A stretch of 64,000 nucleotides of DNA from Lachnoclostridium sp. An131 (GCF_002160825.1 NZ_NFLI01000009.1:91063-155062); one strand, 5' to 3'; counted from the stretch's first letter, positions 8,757 to 18,630 are shown. The notes: generated from the letters alone by a model not told the origin. Numbers and translations are program-made.

Positions 8757-10880
8757 ATGCCGGAAATGACCATGATTTCAGAAATATTTGGAGAAAACGT
8801 ATTTAATGATACCGTGATGGAGCAGCGGCTTCCGAAAAAAATCTATCAGGAGCTGAAGAGGACGATCCGGGAGGGCAAGGAGCTTGATCTGGCTGTGGCA
8901 GATGTGGTGGCTCATGAGATGAAGGAGTGGGCCCTGGAGCAGGGAGCGACCCACTATACTCACTGGTTTCAGCCATTGACCGGAGCGACGGCAGAGAAGC
9001 ACGACGCTTTTTTATCTGCGCCGAAGCCAAACGGCAAGGTTCTGATGGAGTTTTCCGGAAAGGAGCTGGTAAAGGGAGAGCCGGACGCCTCTTCCTTTCC
9101 GTCCGGAGGCCTGCGTGCCACCTTTGAGGCCAGAGGCTATACGGCCTGGGACTGTACCTCCCCTGCCTTTGTAAAGAAGAGCGAGGATGGTTCCAGAGCG
9201 ATTCTCTATATTCCGACTGCCTTCTGCTCCTATAAGGGCGAGGCTTTGGATCAGAAGACGCCGCTTCTGCGCTCCATGCAGGCCATCAATAAGCAGGCCC
9301 TGCGCCTTCTGCGCCTGTTTGGCAATACGACCTCCCATAAGGTGACGCCTTCTGTGGGAGCGGAGCAGGAATACTTTCTGGTAGACAGGGAGAAATACCT
9401 GAAGCGCAAGGATCTGATTTTTACAGGAAGAACCCTGTTCGGCGCCATGCCGCCCAAGGGGCAGGAGCTGGACGATCACTATTTCGGGGTTATCCGTGAG
9501 CGTATCGCAGATTTTATGGATGATGTGAACCGGGAGCTCTGGAAGCTTGGCGTCTCGGCTAAGACCCAGCACAATGAGGTGGCTCCCGGCCAGCATGAGA
9601 TTGCGCCCATTTATGCAGAGTGCAATGTGGCGGTAGACCATAACCAGCTGATTATGGAGACGCTGAAAAAGGTGGCTTACCAGCATGGCCTGCAGTGCCT
9701 GCTTCATGAAAAGCCCTTTGCGGGAGTGAACGGCTCCGGAAAGCATAATAACTGGTCACTGACGACAGATGATGGAATCAACCTTCTCGATCCGGGCAAG
9801 ACGCCTCATGAAAACGTGCAGTTTCTTCTGGTGCTGACCTGTATCCTGAAGGCAGTAGACAGGCATGCGGCCCTGCTGCGGGAATCTGCAGCGGATGTGG
9901 GAAATGACCACCGCCTGGGCGCCAATGAGGCTCCGCCTGCGATTATTTCCGTGTATCTGGGCGAGCAGCTGGAGGATGTGCTGTCCCAGCTTATCAGCAC
10001 AGGAGAGGCGACGCACAGCCTGAAGGGCGGCCATCTCCACACCGGAGTGCGCACGCTGCCGGATTTTGCCAAGGACGCTACGGATCGGAACCGTACCTCT
10101 CCCTTTGCGTTTACCGGAAATAAATTTGAGTTCCGTATGGTGGGCTCCAGGGACTCTGTGGCAGAGCCGAACGTGGTGCTGAACACAATTGTGGCAGAGG
10201 CGTTCTCCGAGGCCTGCGATGTGCTGGAAAAGGCGGAGGATTTTGATCTTGCTGTCCATGATCTGATCAAGAAATATGCTTCGGAGCATCAGCGCATCGT
10301 ATTCAACGGAAACGGATATTCAGAGGAATGGGTCGAGGAAGCCGCAAGAAGAGGCCTGCCGAATATCCGGACCATGGTAGAGGCGATTCCTGTGCTGACA
10401 GAGGAAAAGACAATTGAGCTGTTCGAAAAATTCAAGGTCTTTACCCGTGCCGAGCTGGAATCCCGTGCGGAGATTCAGTATGAGACCTATTCAAAGGCTA
10501 TCAATATCGAGGCACGTTCCATGATTGATATAGCCAGCAAGCATATCATTCCGGCTGTGCTTCAGTATACGACAGCACTTGCCACATCCATCAACCAGAT
10601 CCGGGAAGCCTGCACAGAGGCGAATATCAGTGTGCAGATCGAGCTTTTGAAGGAATGCTCCTCCCTGCTGGCAGCCACCAAGGCGGCGTTAAAGGAGCTG
10701 ACTGAGGTGACAGAGACGGCAGCCGCAAAACCGGAGGGCCGTGAACGGGCAGTTTATATCCAGGATATGGTGGTGCCGGCTATGGAGGCCCTGCGCCGTC
10801 CGGTAGACAGGCTGGAAATGCTGGTGGCGAAGGAAATGTGGCCGATGCCGTCTTACGGCGATCTGCTGTTTGAGGTATAA
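8757..10880 (+). CDS. glnN: type III glutamine synthetase (first copy)
   Basis: Makes glutamine from glutamate, ammonia and ATP. The length of about 707 aa is that of the large GSIII family, not GSI (about 450 aa). GSIII features include [12 protein letters not shown] near residue 65, GSGKHNNWS near 330 and [20 protein letters not shown] near 450. ATG 8757 has a well-spaced GGGAGAG; an in-frame ATG at 8742 overlaps that site and is less likely. A close paralogue follows at 11150. The leader before this copy is short and has no terminator, unlike the second copy. Confidence 0.92.
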   Translation: MPEMTMISEIFGENVFNDTVMEQRLPKKIYQELKRTIREGKELDLAVADVVAHEMKEWALEQGATHYTHWFQPLTGATAEKHDAFLSAPKPNGKVLMEFSGKELVKGEPDASSFPSGGLRATFEARGYTAWDCTSPAFVKKSEDGSRAILYIPTAFCSYKGEALDQKTPLLRSMQAINKQALRLLRLFGNTTSHKVTPSVGAEQEYFLVDREKYLKRKDLIFTGRTLFGAMPPKGQELDDHYFGVIRERIADFMDDVNRELWKLGVSAKTQHNEVAPGQHEIAPIYAECNVAVDHNQLIMETLKKVAYQHGLQCLLHEKPFAGVNGSGKHNNWSLTTDDGINLLDPGKTPHENVQFLLVLTCILKAVDRHAALLRESAADVGNDHRLGANEAPPAIISVYLGEQLEDVLSQLISTGEATHSLKGGHLHTGVRTLPDFAKDATDRNRTSPFAFTGNKFEFRMVGSRDSVAEPNVVLNTIVAEAFSEACDVLEKAEDFDLAVHDLIKKYASEHQRIVFNGNGYSEEWVEEAARRGLPNIRTMVEAIPVLTEEKTIELFEKFKVFTRAELESRAEIQYETYSKAINIEARSMIDIASKHIIPAVLQYTTALATSINQIREACTEANISVQIELLKECSSLLAATKAALKELTEVTETAAAKPEGRERAVYIQDMVVPAMEALRRPVDRLEMLVAKEMWPMPSYGDLLFEV

Positions 10881-10939
10881 GAAAAATCAGCGGAGAAACA
10901 GGAGGGAGACAGAAAATATTTCGGTTTTTTAATTTGCGC

Positions 10940-10968
10940 TTGCTTTTCTTCCTATTTTCGTGTATGTT
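10940..10968 (+). promoter_or_regulatory. promoter for the second glutamine synthetase
   Basis: TTGCTT (10940-10945), a 17-bp spacer, and TATGTT (10963-10968). It lies in the gap between the two synthetase genes, directly before the leader terminator. Confidence 0.5.
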
Positions 10969-10993
10969 ATAGAACATAAAAAAGCGAGACGAA

Positions 10994-11029
10994 CGAGGGC
11001 GTTCCACAGGGTGGAATGCCCTCGTTTTT
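10994..11029 (+). terminator. terminator/attenuator in the leader of glnN copy 2
   Basis: A 13-bp stem (10994-11006 with 11012-11024, one G-U) closes a 5-nt loop and is followed by TTTTT. About 120 nt of further GC-rich hairpins separate it from the gene. It can end transcripts of copy 1, but it also sits downstream of a promoter, so it may be an antitermination-controlled attenuator. Confidence 0.75.
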
Positions 11030-11149
11030 GCATTTCGGACAATGCAGCGCCGCTGCGCGGGGGCACAGCCCCGCCTGTGCATCGGTGTGAAGCCGGCTTT
11101 TGAAAGGAATGCGGCGGTCCCGCATCATCAAAAAAGGTAGGAGGCTATT

Positions 11150-13261
11150 ATGAGCGAATTTACGAATGTATCTGAGATGTTTGGTTCCAATGTGTTCAAT
11201 GACACTGTGATGCAGGAACGTCTGCCGAAAAAAGTATATAAAGAACTGAAGAAAACCATAGAGGAAGGAAAGGAGCTGGATCTGGCTACAGCCGATGTGA
11301 TTGCTCATGAGATGAAGGAGTGGGCTATCGAGAAAGGAGCGACCCACTATACGCACTGGTTCCAGCCCATGACAGGCGTCACTGCAGAGAAGCATGATTC
11401 CTTCATCAGCGCTCCTGACGAGAGTGGAAAGGTCCTGATGAGTTTTTCAGGAAAGGAGCTGATCAAGGGAGAGCCGGATGCATCCTCCTTCCCGTCCGGA
11501 GGACTGCGGGCTACCTTTGAGGCCAGAGGCTATACGGCCTGGGACTGCACCTCTCCGGCCTTTGTGCGCCAGGACGCTGCAGGAGCGACACTCTGCATTC
11601 CCACTGCGTTCTGCTCTTATACAGGAGAGGCTCTCGACCAGAAAACGCCGCTTTTGCGTTCTATGGAAGCGATCAACACCCAGTCCTTACGCCTGCTGCG
11701 CCTTTTTGGAAACACTACCTCTAAAAAGGTAACGCCCTCTGTCGGACCGGAGCAGGAATATTTTCTGGTAGATAAGGCGAAATATCTTCAGAGAAAGGAT
11801 TTGATTTATACAGGACGGACCCTGTTCGGCGCCATGCCGCCCAAAGGCCAGGAGCTGGAGGATCATTATTTCGGCACCATCCGCCAGCGTATCGCCGCTT
11901 TTATGAAGGAGGTAAATGAGGAGCTGTGGAAGCTTGGGGTGCCTGCAAAGACTCAGCATAACGAGGTAGCTCCTGCCCAGCATGAGCTGGCGACTATCTA
12001 TACAGAGGCGAATGTGGCGGTGGACCAGAACCAGATCGTGATGAAGACCCTGAAAATGGTAGCCTGCCGCCACGGCCTGCAGTGCCTGCTTCATGAGAAG
12101 CCCTTTGCAGGCGTGAACGGATCCGGAAAGCATAACAACTGGTCTATCACCACTGATGATGGCATCAACCTGCTTGATCCGGGCACGACGCCTCATGAAA
12201 ATGTACAGTTCCTTCTGGTCCTTGCCTGCATTCTGAAGGCTGTAGATACCCATGCGGATCTGCTCCGGGAATCTGCGGCGGATGTGGGAAATGATCACCG
12301 CCTGGGAGCAAATGAGGCTCCGCCTGCTATCATTTCTGTCTTCCTTGGAGAACAGCTGCAGGATGTGGTAGAGCAGCTCATCAGCACTGGATCGGCCACC
12401 CATTCCAAGGAGGGAGGAAAGCTCCAGACGGGCGTAAAGACTCTTCCGGATTTGGCAAAGGATGCGACGGACCGTAACCGTACCTCTCCGTTTGCATTTA
12501 CCGGAAACAAGTTTGAGTTCCGCATGGTGGGCTCCAAGGACTCCATCGCAGCTCCGAACACGGTATTGAATACGATTGTTGCGGAGGCGTTTTCCGAGGC
12601 CTGCGATGTGCTGGAAAAAGCGGATGATTTTGATCTGGCAGTGCATGATCTGATCAAGACCTATCTGACAGAGCATCAGAGAATTATCTTCAACGGAAAC
12701 GGCTACTCTGAGGAGTGGGTAGAGGAGGCAGCGCGCAGAGGGCTCCCGAATATCAAGTCCATGGTAGACGCGATTCCTGCCCTTACCACGGATAAGGCAG
12801 TGGCGCTGTTTGAGAAATTCCAGGTATTCACAAAGGCAGAGCTGGAATCCCGTGCGGAGATTCAGTATGAGACCTACGCCAAGGCTATCAATATCGAGGC
12901 CAAGGCCATGATCGACGTTGCCAGCAAGCAGATTGTTCCGGCCGTGGTAAAATATACGAAGACCCTGGCAGATACAGTGAATTCCGTAACGGAAGCAGGA
13001 GCGGTGGCCAATGTACAGATTGAGCTGCTGAATGAGACCACAGCCTTGCTGGAGGAGACGAAGGCAGCCCTTGCAAGGCTCATAGAGCTGGATGGAAAAT
13101 CTGTGGAAATTCCGGAAGGAGCAGAACTGGCTCATTACTTCCACGAGGAAGTCTTCCCGGCGATGGAGGCTCTCCGCGTTCCGGTGGATAAGCTGGAGAT
13201 GATCGTAGATAAGGAAATGTGGCCAATGCCATCCTATGGCGATTTGATGTTTGAAGTATAA
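11150..13261 (+). CDS. glnN: type III glutamine synthetase (second copy)
   Basis: A 703-aa paralogue of the upstream gene, similar from end to end by eye, with the same landmarks: [21 protein letters not shown] and [20 protein letters not shown]. Both copies look intact. Divergence concentrates at the C-terminal 60 residues and scattered positions, which suggests an old tandem duplication. The start is set by GGTAGGAGGCTATTATG. The separate promoter and leader terminator suggest that this copy has its own nitrogen control. In other Clostridia, glutamine synthetase leaders are known targets of ANTAR antiterminators; no ANTAR gene lies in this window. Confidence 0.92.
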   Translation: MSEFTNVSEMFGSNVFNDTVMQERLPKKVYKELKKTIEEGKELDLATADVIAHEMKEWAIEKGATHYTHWFQPMTGVTAEKHDSFISAPDESGKVLMSFSGKELIKGEPDASSFPSGGLRATFEARGYTAWDCTSPAFVRQDAAGATLCIPTAFCSYTGEALDQKTPLLRSMEAINTQSLRLLRLFGNTTSKKVTPSVGPEQEYFLVDKAKYLQRKDLIYTGRTLFGAMPPKGQELEDHYFGTIRQRIAAFMKEVNEELWKLGVPAKTQHNEVAPAQHELATIYTEANVAVDQNQIVMKTLKMVACRHGLQCLLHEKPFAGVNGSGKHNNWSITTDDGINLLDPGTTPHENVQFLLVLACILKAVDTHADLLRESAADVGNDHRLGANEAPPAIISVFLGEQLQDVVEQLISTGSATHSKEGGKLQTGVKTLPDLAKDATDRNRTSPFAFTGNKFEFRMVGSKDSIAAPNTVLNTIVAEAFSEACDVLEKADDFDLAVHDLIKTYLTEHQRIIFNGNGYSEEWVEEAARRGLPNIKSMVDAIPALTTDKAVALFEKFQVFTKAELESRAEIQYETYAKAINIEAKAMIDVASKQIVPAVVKYTKTLADTVNSVTEAGAVANVQIELLNETTALLEETKAALARLIELDGKSVEIPEGAELAHYFHEEVFPAMEALRVPVDKLEMIVDKEMWPMPSYGDLMFEV

Positions 13262-13289
13262 TATCAGGAAAAACTATATCAGGAAAAAC

Positions 13290-13335
13290 ATGCGGCCGGC
13301 ATACAGGAGAAAATGCTCCTGTATGCCGGCCGCAT
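13290..13335. terminator. 20-bp perfect hairpin after glnN copy 2
   Basis: 13290-13309 pairs without mismatch with 13316-13335 around a 6-nt loop. No T-tract follows. It probably ends the glnN message or blocks 3' decay. Confidence 0.6.
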
Positions 13336-13440
13336 CGTATCTTCGCAGGCAGGGCTGCTTCTGAATATTATTATAGAAAATTGGTTCTAAAAAATCAAAT
13401 ACCCAGATCAAATACACAGTTATAGCTGAAAGATATCGTT

Positions 13441-13680
13441 CTATTTTTTCGGGATCCTGAGTACCTGCCCTGCATAAATCATATCACCGTCCAGCTGGTT
13501 CAGCGAGATGATTTCCGGATACCGGCTTACGCTGCCAAGCAGCTTCTGGGCTATTTTCCAGAGAGTGTCCCCTCTTTGTACTTCATAATCTACCTTTCCT
13601 GGTTGTTTTGCCTTATAGTATCCGTGTCTTTGCCAGAAAATATGTACCCTGAATGGATAAAAATATATATATTTGCCAGA
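13441..13680 (-). pseudogene. LysM-domain gene remnant without a start codon
   Basis: On the minus strand an open frame ends at TAG (13443-13441) and encodes a full LysM peptidoglycan-binding module: VDYEVQRGDTLWKIAQKLLG, then RYPEIISLNQLDGD and MIYAGQVLRIPKK. Upstream the frame holds only about 30 residues, with no ATG, GTG or TTG before a TAA at 13683-13681. Homologues that I know place this module behind an N-terminal membrane anchor, which is missing here. It is therefore probably the 3' end of a decayed gene, or one disrupted by a frameshift. It sits just beyond the typA terminator on the same strand. Confidence 0.6.
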
Positions 13681-13696
13681 TTAAGGCATGGAAATG

Positions 13697-13742
13697 AAAA
13701 AACGCCGGCATGCAGGGAGTTCTGCTCCCTGCATGCCGGCGT
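13697..13742 (-). terminator. intrinsic terminator of typA
   Basis: A perfect stem of at least 17 bp (13703-13719 with 13725-13741) around a 5-nt loop. On the minus strand it is followed by TTTTTT (complement of 13697-13702), directly after the typA stop. Confidence 0.9.
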
Positions 13743-13769
13743 CGTGTACGCTGTATTTTCCTGTATGTC

Positions 13770-15596
13770 TCAGGATTTTTTCATGGCAGCTCTTTTCCGC
13801 AGAGTCGGGTCCAGGATTTTCTTCCGGATACGCAGGTTCTTCGGCGTCACCTCCAGAAGCTCGTCGGTATCGATGAACTCCAGGCACTGCTCCAGGCTTA
13901 GGATCCGGGGCGGCGTAAGCTTCAGCGCTTCGTCCGCGCTGGAGGAACGGGTATTGGTGAGCTTTTTGGTCTTGCAGACGTTCAGCTCGATATCCTCGGC
14001 TTTTCCGTTCTGCCCGATGACCATTCCGGCATAGACCTTCTCGCCAGGCCCGATAAAGAGCGTGCCGCGCTCCTGGGCATTGAACAGGCCGTAGGTGATC
14101 GCTTCTCCGGCCTCAAAGGCGATAAGAGATCCCTGCTTGCGGTACTGAATGTCTCCCTTGTAGGGGCCGTAATTTTCAAAAATGGTATTCAGCACGCCGG
14201 TTCCCTTGGTATCGGTCAGAAACTCGCCACGGTATCCGATGAGGCCCCTGGCCGGGATCAGGAATTCCAGGCGGGTAGAGCCGCTGCCATTGCTGTGCAT
14301 ATTGATAAGCTCGCCCTTGCGCTCCCCCAGCTTCTGGATGACATTTCCGGCGTACTCGTCGTCCACATCGATGTAGGCCCTTTCCATAGGCTCCAGCCTC
14401 TTTCCGTTTTCATCCGTATGATAAATGACCTCAGCCTTGCTGACCGCAAACTCATACCCCTCCCGGCGCATGCTCTCGATCAGGACAGACAGATGAAGCT
14501 CGCCGCGGCCGGAGACCTTGAAGCATTCCGTGGAGTCTGTCTCCTCTACGCGGAGGCTGACGTCTGTATTCAGTTCTCGGAACAGGCGGTCGCGCAGATG
14601 GCGGGAGGTGACATACTTTCCTTCCTGGCCGGCCAGCGGGCTGTCGTTTACCATGAACTGCATGGAGATGGTCGGCTCTGAAATCTTCTGGAAAGGAATC
14701 GCCTTCGGACTTTCCGGAGAGCAGAGCGTATCTCCGATGTGAATGTCAGCGATGCCGGAGATAGCGACGATGGAGCCGACGGTGGCCTCTGCCACGTCTA
14801 TCTTCTTCAGGCCGTCAAATTCATAGAGCTTGCTGATTTTGACCTTCTTTAATTTGTCCGGATCGTGATGGTTTACAATTACCATTTCCTGATTGACGCG
14901 GATGGTTCCGTTGTCTACCTTTCCGACGCCAATGCGGCCCACATATTCGTTGTAGTCGATGGTGCTGATCAGCACCTGGGTTCCGGCGTCCGGATCTCCT
15001 TCCGGAGCAGGAATGTAATCGATGATGGTCTTAAACAGGGGAGCCATGTCCTTGGGCTCATCGTCCATACTGCGCATGCAAAAGCCATCCTTTGCAGAGG
15101 CAAACAGGAAGGGGCAGTCAAGTTGTTCATCAGAGGCGTCCAGATCCATCAGAAGCTCCAGCACCTCATCCACGACCTCCAGGGGGCGCGCCTCCGGACG
15201 GTCAATTTTGTTGATGCAGACAATGACCGGGAGGTTAAGCTCCAGAGCCTTGCGCAGTACGAATTTGGTCTGGGGCATGGAGCCCTCGAAGGCGTCTACA
15301 ACCAGGATGACGCCGTTTACCATTTTCAGGACGCGCTCCACTTCGCCTCCGAAGTCTGCGTGACCAGGTGTGTCTATGATATTGATCTTTACGCCGTGAT
15401 AGGTGACGGCTGTATTTTTGGAAAGTATGGTGATTCCGCGTTCTCTCTCAATGTCGCCGGAATCCATCACGCGCTCCGCGACCTCCTGACCTGCCCGGAA
15501 GACGCCGCTCTGCTTTAAAAGCTCGTCTACCAGCGTAGTCTTGCCGTGGTCTACATGGGCGATAATCGCAATATTTCGAACATCTTCTCTTTTCAT
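13770..15596 (-). CDS. typA: ribosome-associated translational GTPase BipA/TypA
   Basis: A 608-aa translation-factor GTPase that binds the ribosome and assists 50S assembly under stress. G-motifs are clear: AHVDHGKTT near residue 12, DTPGHADFGGEVERV near 73 and NKIDRPEA near 128. The middle holds the EF-G-like domains and the C-terminus the BipA-specific domain (GLIGYRGEFLTDTKGTG near 430). ATG 15596 follows a GAGGA site. The open frame extends upstream, but that extension is unrelated to the family and overlaps the divergent promoter region. Transcribed alone, divergently from ssb. Confidence 0.95.
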   Translation of the reverse strand: MKREDVRNIAIIAHVDHGKTTLVDELLKQSGVFRAGQEVAERVMDSGDIERERGITILSKNTAVTYHGVKINIIDTPGHADFGGEVERVLKMVNGVILVVDAFEGSMPQTKFVLRKALELNLPVIVCINKIDRPEARPLEVVDEVLELLMDLDASDEQLDCPFLFASAKDGFCMRSMDDEPKDMAPLFKTIIDYIPAPEGDPDAGTQVLISTIDYNEYVGRIGVGKVDNGTIRVNQEMVIVNHHDPDKLKKVKISKLYEFDGLKKIDVAEATVGSIVAISGIADIHIGDTLCSPESPKAIPFQKISEPTISMQFMVNDSPLAGQEGKYVTSRHLRDRLFRELNTDVSLRVEETDSTECFKVSGRGELHLSVLIESMRREGYEFAVSKAEVIYHTDENGKRLEPMERAYIDVDDEYAGNVIQKLGERKGELINMHSNGSGSTRLEFLIPARGLIGYRGEFLTDTKGTGVLNTIFENYGPYKGDIQYRKQGSLIAFEAGEAITYGLFNAQERGTLFIGPGEKVYAGMVIGQNGKAEDIELNVCKTKKLTNTRSSSADEALKLTPPRILSLEQCLEFIDTDELLEVTPKNLRIRKKILDPTLRKRAAMKKS

Positions 15597-15864
15597 AACA
15601 TTTTCCTCAAAACCTTTATCTTCACTGACTTCTCGCAACCTATTTAGTTTACCACATTCCGCCGCAAATACAAGCAAATTAAAAATTTTTATGGAAATTG
15701 GTTCTAAATCTGGAAAACGGGGCATATATATCATAAAGGCAGCGGGAAATATAAGGGAAAACTGTGCGCTGCCCCCTGGGAGTAAATCAAGATACAAAGG
15801 TCCTGGCCCGCAGGATAAGCGCGCGTCATTGGCGGTCCAGAGAGAAGAAGGGAGAACAAAAGTT

Positions 15865-16491
15865 ATGTCAGATAAGGTCATTGAGAACAATCAGGTATCT
15901 GTAATCGGAGAAATCGTGTCAGGTTTCACATTCAGCCATGAGGTATTCGGAGAAGGGTTTTATATGGTAAACGTGCTGGTACGCCGTCTGAGTGATTCGG
16001 CAGACGTGATACCGGTGATGATTTCTGAGCGCCTGATTGACGTCACAGAAGATTATACGGGAGAATATATCCGCATAGCGGGCCAGTTCCGCTCGTATAA
16101 CCGGCATGAGGAAAAAAAGAACCGTCTTGTGCTTTCGGTTTTTGCCAGAGAAGTAGAGTTTCTTGAGGAAGAGGTGGAGAATGCGAAGACAAACCAGATT
16201 TTTCTGGACGGCTATATCTGCAAGATGCCGGTGTACCGGAAGACGCCTCTTGGACGGGAGATCGCCGATCTTCTGATCGCCGTCAACCGTCCCTATGGGA
16301 AGTCCGATTATATTCCCTGCATCTGCTGGGGCAGGAACGCACGCTTTGCTTCCGGCTTTGAGGTGGGCGGACGCGTTCAGATTTGGGGCAGGATCCAGAG
16401 CCGGGAGTATGTGAAAAAGATCAGCGAGACCGAGTCTGAAAAACGTGTGGCCTACGAGGTGTCTGTCAGCAAGCTGGAATATGCGGAATAA
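15865..16491 (+). CDS. single-stranded DNA-binding protein, two OB-fold type
   Basis: A 208-aa protein with two tandem OB-fold segments: residues about 8-100 (VSVIGEIVSGFTFSHEVFGE, IRIAGQFRSYN) and about 112-205 (IFLDGYICKMPVYRKTPLGREI, then CICWGRNARFA, VQIWGRIQSREY). The second segment resembles bacterial Ssb (short form of the TPxGxxVA-type motif). It lacks the acidic DDDIPF tail that recruits partners in the main replication Ssb, so it is likely an accessory ssDNA-binding protein. The start follows GAAGGGAG. Divergent from typA. Confidence 0.75.
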   Translation: MSDKVIENNQVSVIGEIVSGFTFSHEVFGEGFYMVNVLVRRLSDSADVIPVMISERLIDVTEDYTGEYIRIAGQFRSYNRHEEKKNRLVLSVFAREVEFLEEEVENAKTNQIFLDGYICKMPVYRKTPLGREIADLLIAVNRPYGKSDYIPCICWGRNARFASGFEVGGRVQIWGRIQSREYVKKISETESEKRVAYEVSVSKLEYAE

Positions 16492-16518
16492 CAGCCCGTC
16501 CTACGTTTATAAAGAATC

Positions 16519-16547
16519 TTGCATTTTATGCATGATTGGTGTATGAT
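16519..16547 (+). promoter_or_regulatory. sigma-A promoter of the corrinoid adenosyltransferase gene
   Basis: TTGCAT (16519-16524), a 17-bp spacer, TATGAT (16542-16547). A leader of about 115 nt follows. Confidence 0.75.
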
Positions 16548-16568
16548 AAGAGCAATTATGATACCTGA

Positions 16569-16652
16569 ATCTGGCAGAAAATCAGCTTTTTCTGCCAGAT
16601 GCGGATACATCGGGAGAAGAACACTGGATTCACATGCCTGCCGTCGGCAGGC
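16569..16652 (+). other. two leader hairpins before the adenosyltransferase gene
   Basis: 16569-16581 pairs with 16588-16600 (13 bp). GCCTGCC at 16636-16642 pairs with 16646-16652, just before the ribosome binding site. No cobalamin-riboswitch core was recognised. Confidence 0.5.
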
Positions 16653-16668
16653 GGGAAAGGAGTGTAGG

Positions 16669-17154
16669 ATGGGGAAAGGACATGTTACCATATTCTGTGG
16701 GGGCGGGAAAGGAAAGACTTCTGCAGCTTTGGGGCAGGGAATCTTTGGAGCCAGCGCCGGGAAGTCTGTCATCATCATTCAGTTCCTGAAGGGAAAGATG
16801 GGAGAAAGGATTGATTTCATCAAAAGGCTGGAGCCTGAGATCAAGGTATTCTGCTTTGAGAAATCAGAAAAGGATTACCAGTCTCTTTCGCCGGAGGAGC
16901 AGCAGGAAGAGGTCATGAATATAAAAAATGGCCTGAATTTTGCCAGAAAGGTGCTGAGCACGGACGGCTGCGATATCCTGATTCTGGATGAGGTTCTGGG
17001 ACTTGTGGATAAGGGGATCATCACGCTGGACGAGCTGAAGGCGCTGATAGAGACAGGCGACGGAGACACAGAGCTGGTGCTGACAGGAATTCAGATGTTT
17101 GATGAGCTGTATCCCTATGCGGATGATGTGTTCCGTATCAATACGCTGAAATAG
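16669..17154 (+). CDS. cob(I)yrinic acid a,c-diamide adenosyltransferase (BtuR/CobO family)
   Basis: Adds the adenosyl group to cobalt in corrinoids, making adenosylcobamide cofactor. The 161-aa protein has the CobA/BtuR P-loop CGGGKGKTSAALG near residue 10, VIIIQFLKG near 36, the Walker-B-like ILILDEVLGLVDKG near 105 and ELVLTG near 140. It lacks the approximately 30-residue N-terminal extension of enterobacterial CobA, which is common in Clostridia. The start follows GGAAAGGAG. No other cobamide genes are nearby, so the context gives no further hint. Confidence 0.85.
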   Translation: MGKGHVTIFCGGGKGKTSAALGQGIFGASAGKSVIIIQFLKGKMGERIDFIKRLEPEIKVFCFEKSEKDYQSLSPEEQQEEVMNIKNGLNFARKVLSTDGCDILILDEVLGLVDKGIITLDELKALIETGDGDTELVLTGIQMFDELYPYADDVFRINTLK

Positions 17155-17163
17155 CGCCCCGGG

Positions 17164-17192
17164 TTGACAAGGGCGCACAGCTGTGTTATTCT
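17164..17192 (+). promoter_or_regulatory. consensus promoter of the lysine riboswitch-dapAB unit
   Basis: A perfect TTGACA (17164-17169), a 17-bp spacer and TATTCT (17187-17192), about 30 nt before the aptamer. Confidence 0.85.
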
Positions 17193-17220
17193 GAACACAG
17201 CAGTTGATAATTGAATAAGA

Positions 17221-17390
17221 GGCGAGATAGAGGTTGCGTTTTCCAGGAGTACCTTTTCGGATATGGCAGGCATAGAAGAAGGAAAGGGAAAGGGGGCGAC
17301 GCCGAAAGAGGTCGTTTCCTGCGGGCGGTTTCTTGGGCATGCCGTGAAGAATGGTATGACTGTCATCAGTTTCTGATGGGGCGCTATCCA
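17221..17390 (+). ncRNA. lysine riboswitch (L-box) aptamer
   Basis: Closing helix P1 forms between GATAG (17226-17230) and CTATC (17384-17388). Core landmarks of the L-box are present in order: AGAGG, AGGAGTA, the diagnostic GGCGACGCCGAAAG, GGGCATGCCG, and GACTGTCATCAG. Lysine binding should favour the terminator at 17423-17455 and so reduce expression of dapA-dapB downstream. Confidence 0.93.
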
Positions 17391-17422
17391 GAGAATACAT
17401 GCATAAAGGATTCGATTCTTTT

Positions 17423-17455
17423 GGGGCGTACTTCAGAAAGTACGCCTCATTTTTT
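17423..17455 (+). terminator. lysine riboswitch terminator
   Basis: 17423-17433 pairs with 17438-17448 (11 bp with one G-U) and is followed by ATTTTTT. Expression platform of the L-box. Confidence 0.9.
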
Positions 17456-17459
17456 GCGC

Positions 17460-17700
17460 GCAGGCAATGAGCCATGCGAAAGATTTTGGTCAGGACATCC
17501 GTGGGAGCTTGCTCACAAAGGATGGACAGAACAAAATCTTTCATAGGGCGAAGCCCGCGAGCCGGATTTTTTAAAATCCGGCTGGGCAGGGCTCATTACT
17601 GAAAAAGGGGAAGAGAGGGCCCCTGGGGGGAGGCAATAAGCCATGCGAAAGCTTTTGCGCCGGGCCCATTTCAAGAGAAGGCCTCCTGGGGGGAGGCAAA
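17460..17700 (+). repeat. structured repeat region between riboswitch terminator and dapA
   Basis: Non-coding. A 27-bp sequence at 17462-17488 recurs at 17631-17657 with two mismatches, and a perfect 15-bp repeat lies at 17622-17636 and 17685-17699. Strong hairpins occur: 17474-17488 with 17532-17544 as the base of a long arm, and 17560-17570 with 17573-17583 (AT-rich tip, 2-nt loop). It reads as a cluster of small repetitive palindromes, perhaps mobile. It is not needed by the standard riboswitch. Confidence 0.6.
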
Positions 17701-17739
17701 GAAAATCATTACCCGGGACGGGATGAAGGAGGAAGAGAC

Positions 17740-18630
17740 ATGTCTATTTTTAAAGGAGCAGCAGTAGCGATTATTACGCCGATGCAGGAAAACAGAGAAA
17801 TCAACTATCCGAAGCTGGCACAGATTCTGGATGATCAGATAGCGAATCATACAGATGCGATCGTGATCTGCGGAACGACGGGAGAGTCATCCACGCTGAC
17901 CCATGAGGAGCATCTGGAGGCTATCCGCTTTACAGTGGAGCATGTGGCAGGAAGAGTGCCGGTCATTGCAGGCACAGGCTCGAACTGCACGGAGACAGCC
18001 ATTTATCTTTCTACAGAAGCAGAAAGGTATGGAGCGGACGCTCTGCTGGTGGTGACTCCTTATTATAATAAGGCGACGCAGAAGGGACTGATCGCCCATT
18101 ATACCGCCATTGCGGAGGCGGTAAGCCTGCCGATTATCATGTACAATGTTCCTTCCCGGACGGGCTGCAATATTCAGCCGGAGACAGCGGCCTATCTGGC
18201 GAAGAATGTAAAGAATATCGTGGGAATCAAGGAGGCCAGCGGAAATATCTCCCAGATAGCGAAGCTGATGGAGCTGGCCGGAGATCAGATTGAGCTTTAT
18301 TCCGGAAATGACGATCAGGTGGTTCCGATCCTGTCACTGGGCGGACTCGGCGTGATTTCCGTGCTGTCCAATGTGGCTCCGCAGCAGACCCATGATATGG
18401 TTATGAGGTTCCTGGAGGGTGACGTGGCGGGCAGCCGCGAGATCCAGCTGAAGGCGCTGCCGCTGATTGACGCGCTGTTCTGCGAGGTGAATCCGATTCC
18501 GGTCAAGGCGGCTATGAATATGATGGGCTGGGAGGCCGGTCCTTTGCGGATGCCGCTTACGGAGATGGAGCCGGAGCATAAGGAAAGACTGAAGAAGGCA
18601 ATGATTGATTTTGGAATCGAGGTTAAATAA
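17740..18630 (+). CDS. dapA: 4-hydroxy-tetrahydrodipicolinate synthase
   Basis: First committed enzyme of lysine/diaminopimelate synthesis; condenses pyruvate with aspartate semialdehyde. The 296-aa TIM-barrel has GTTGESSTLTHEEH near residue 46, VTPYYNKATQKGL near 106, the catalytic-Tyr segment MYNVPSRTG near 134 and the Schiff-base lysine in IVGIKEASGN near 161. The AGGAGGAAGAGACATG start is strong. It is the first gene behind the lysine riboswitch, and dapB starts on the next base after its stop. Confidence 0.96.
   Translation: MSIFKGAAVAIITPMQENREINYPKLAQILDDQIANHTDAIVICGTTGESSTLTHEEHLEAIRFTVEHVAGRVPVIAGTGSNCTETAIYLSTEAERYGADALLVVTPYYNKATQKGLIAHYTAIAEAVSLPIIMYNVPSRTGCNIQPETAAYLAKNVKNIVGIKEASGNISQIAKLMELAGDQIELYSGNDDQVVPILSLGGLGVISVLSNVAPQQTHDMVMRFLEGDVAGSREIQLKALPLIDALFCEVNPIPVKAAMNMMGWEAGPLRMPLTEMEPEHKERLKKAMIDFGIEVK

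Noticed and set aside
11687..13144. Long minus-strand open frame opposite glnN copy 2
   Set aside because: Similar shadow frames occur opposite glnN copy 1; the plus strand encodes a complete glutamine synthetase.
17211..17546. Plus-strand open frame across the lysine riboswitch
   Set aside because: It reads through the aptamer and terminator; the sequence is explained by the L-box.
17460..17700. Possible CRISPR array from the repeated units
   Set aside because: Only two copies of the 27-bp unit with unequal spacing, no spacer-repeat periodicity and no cas genes.
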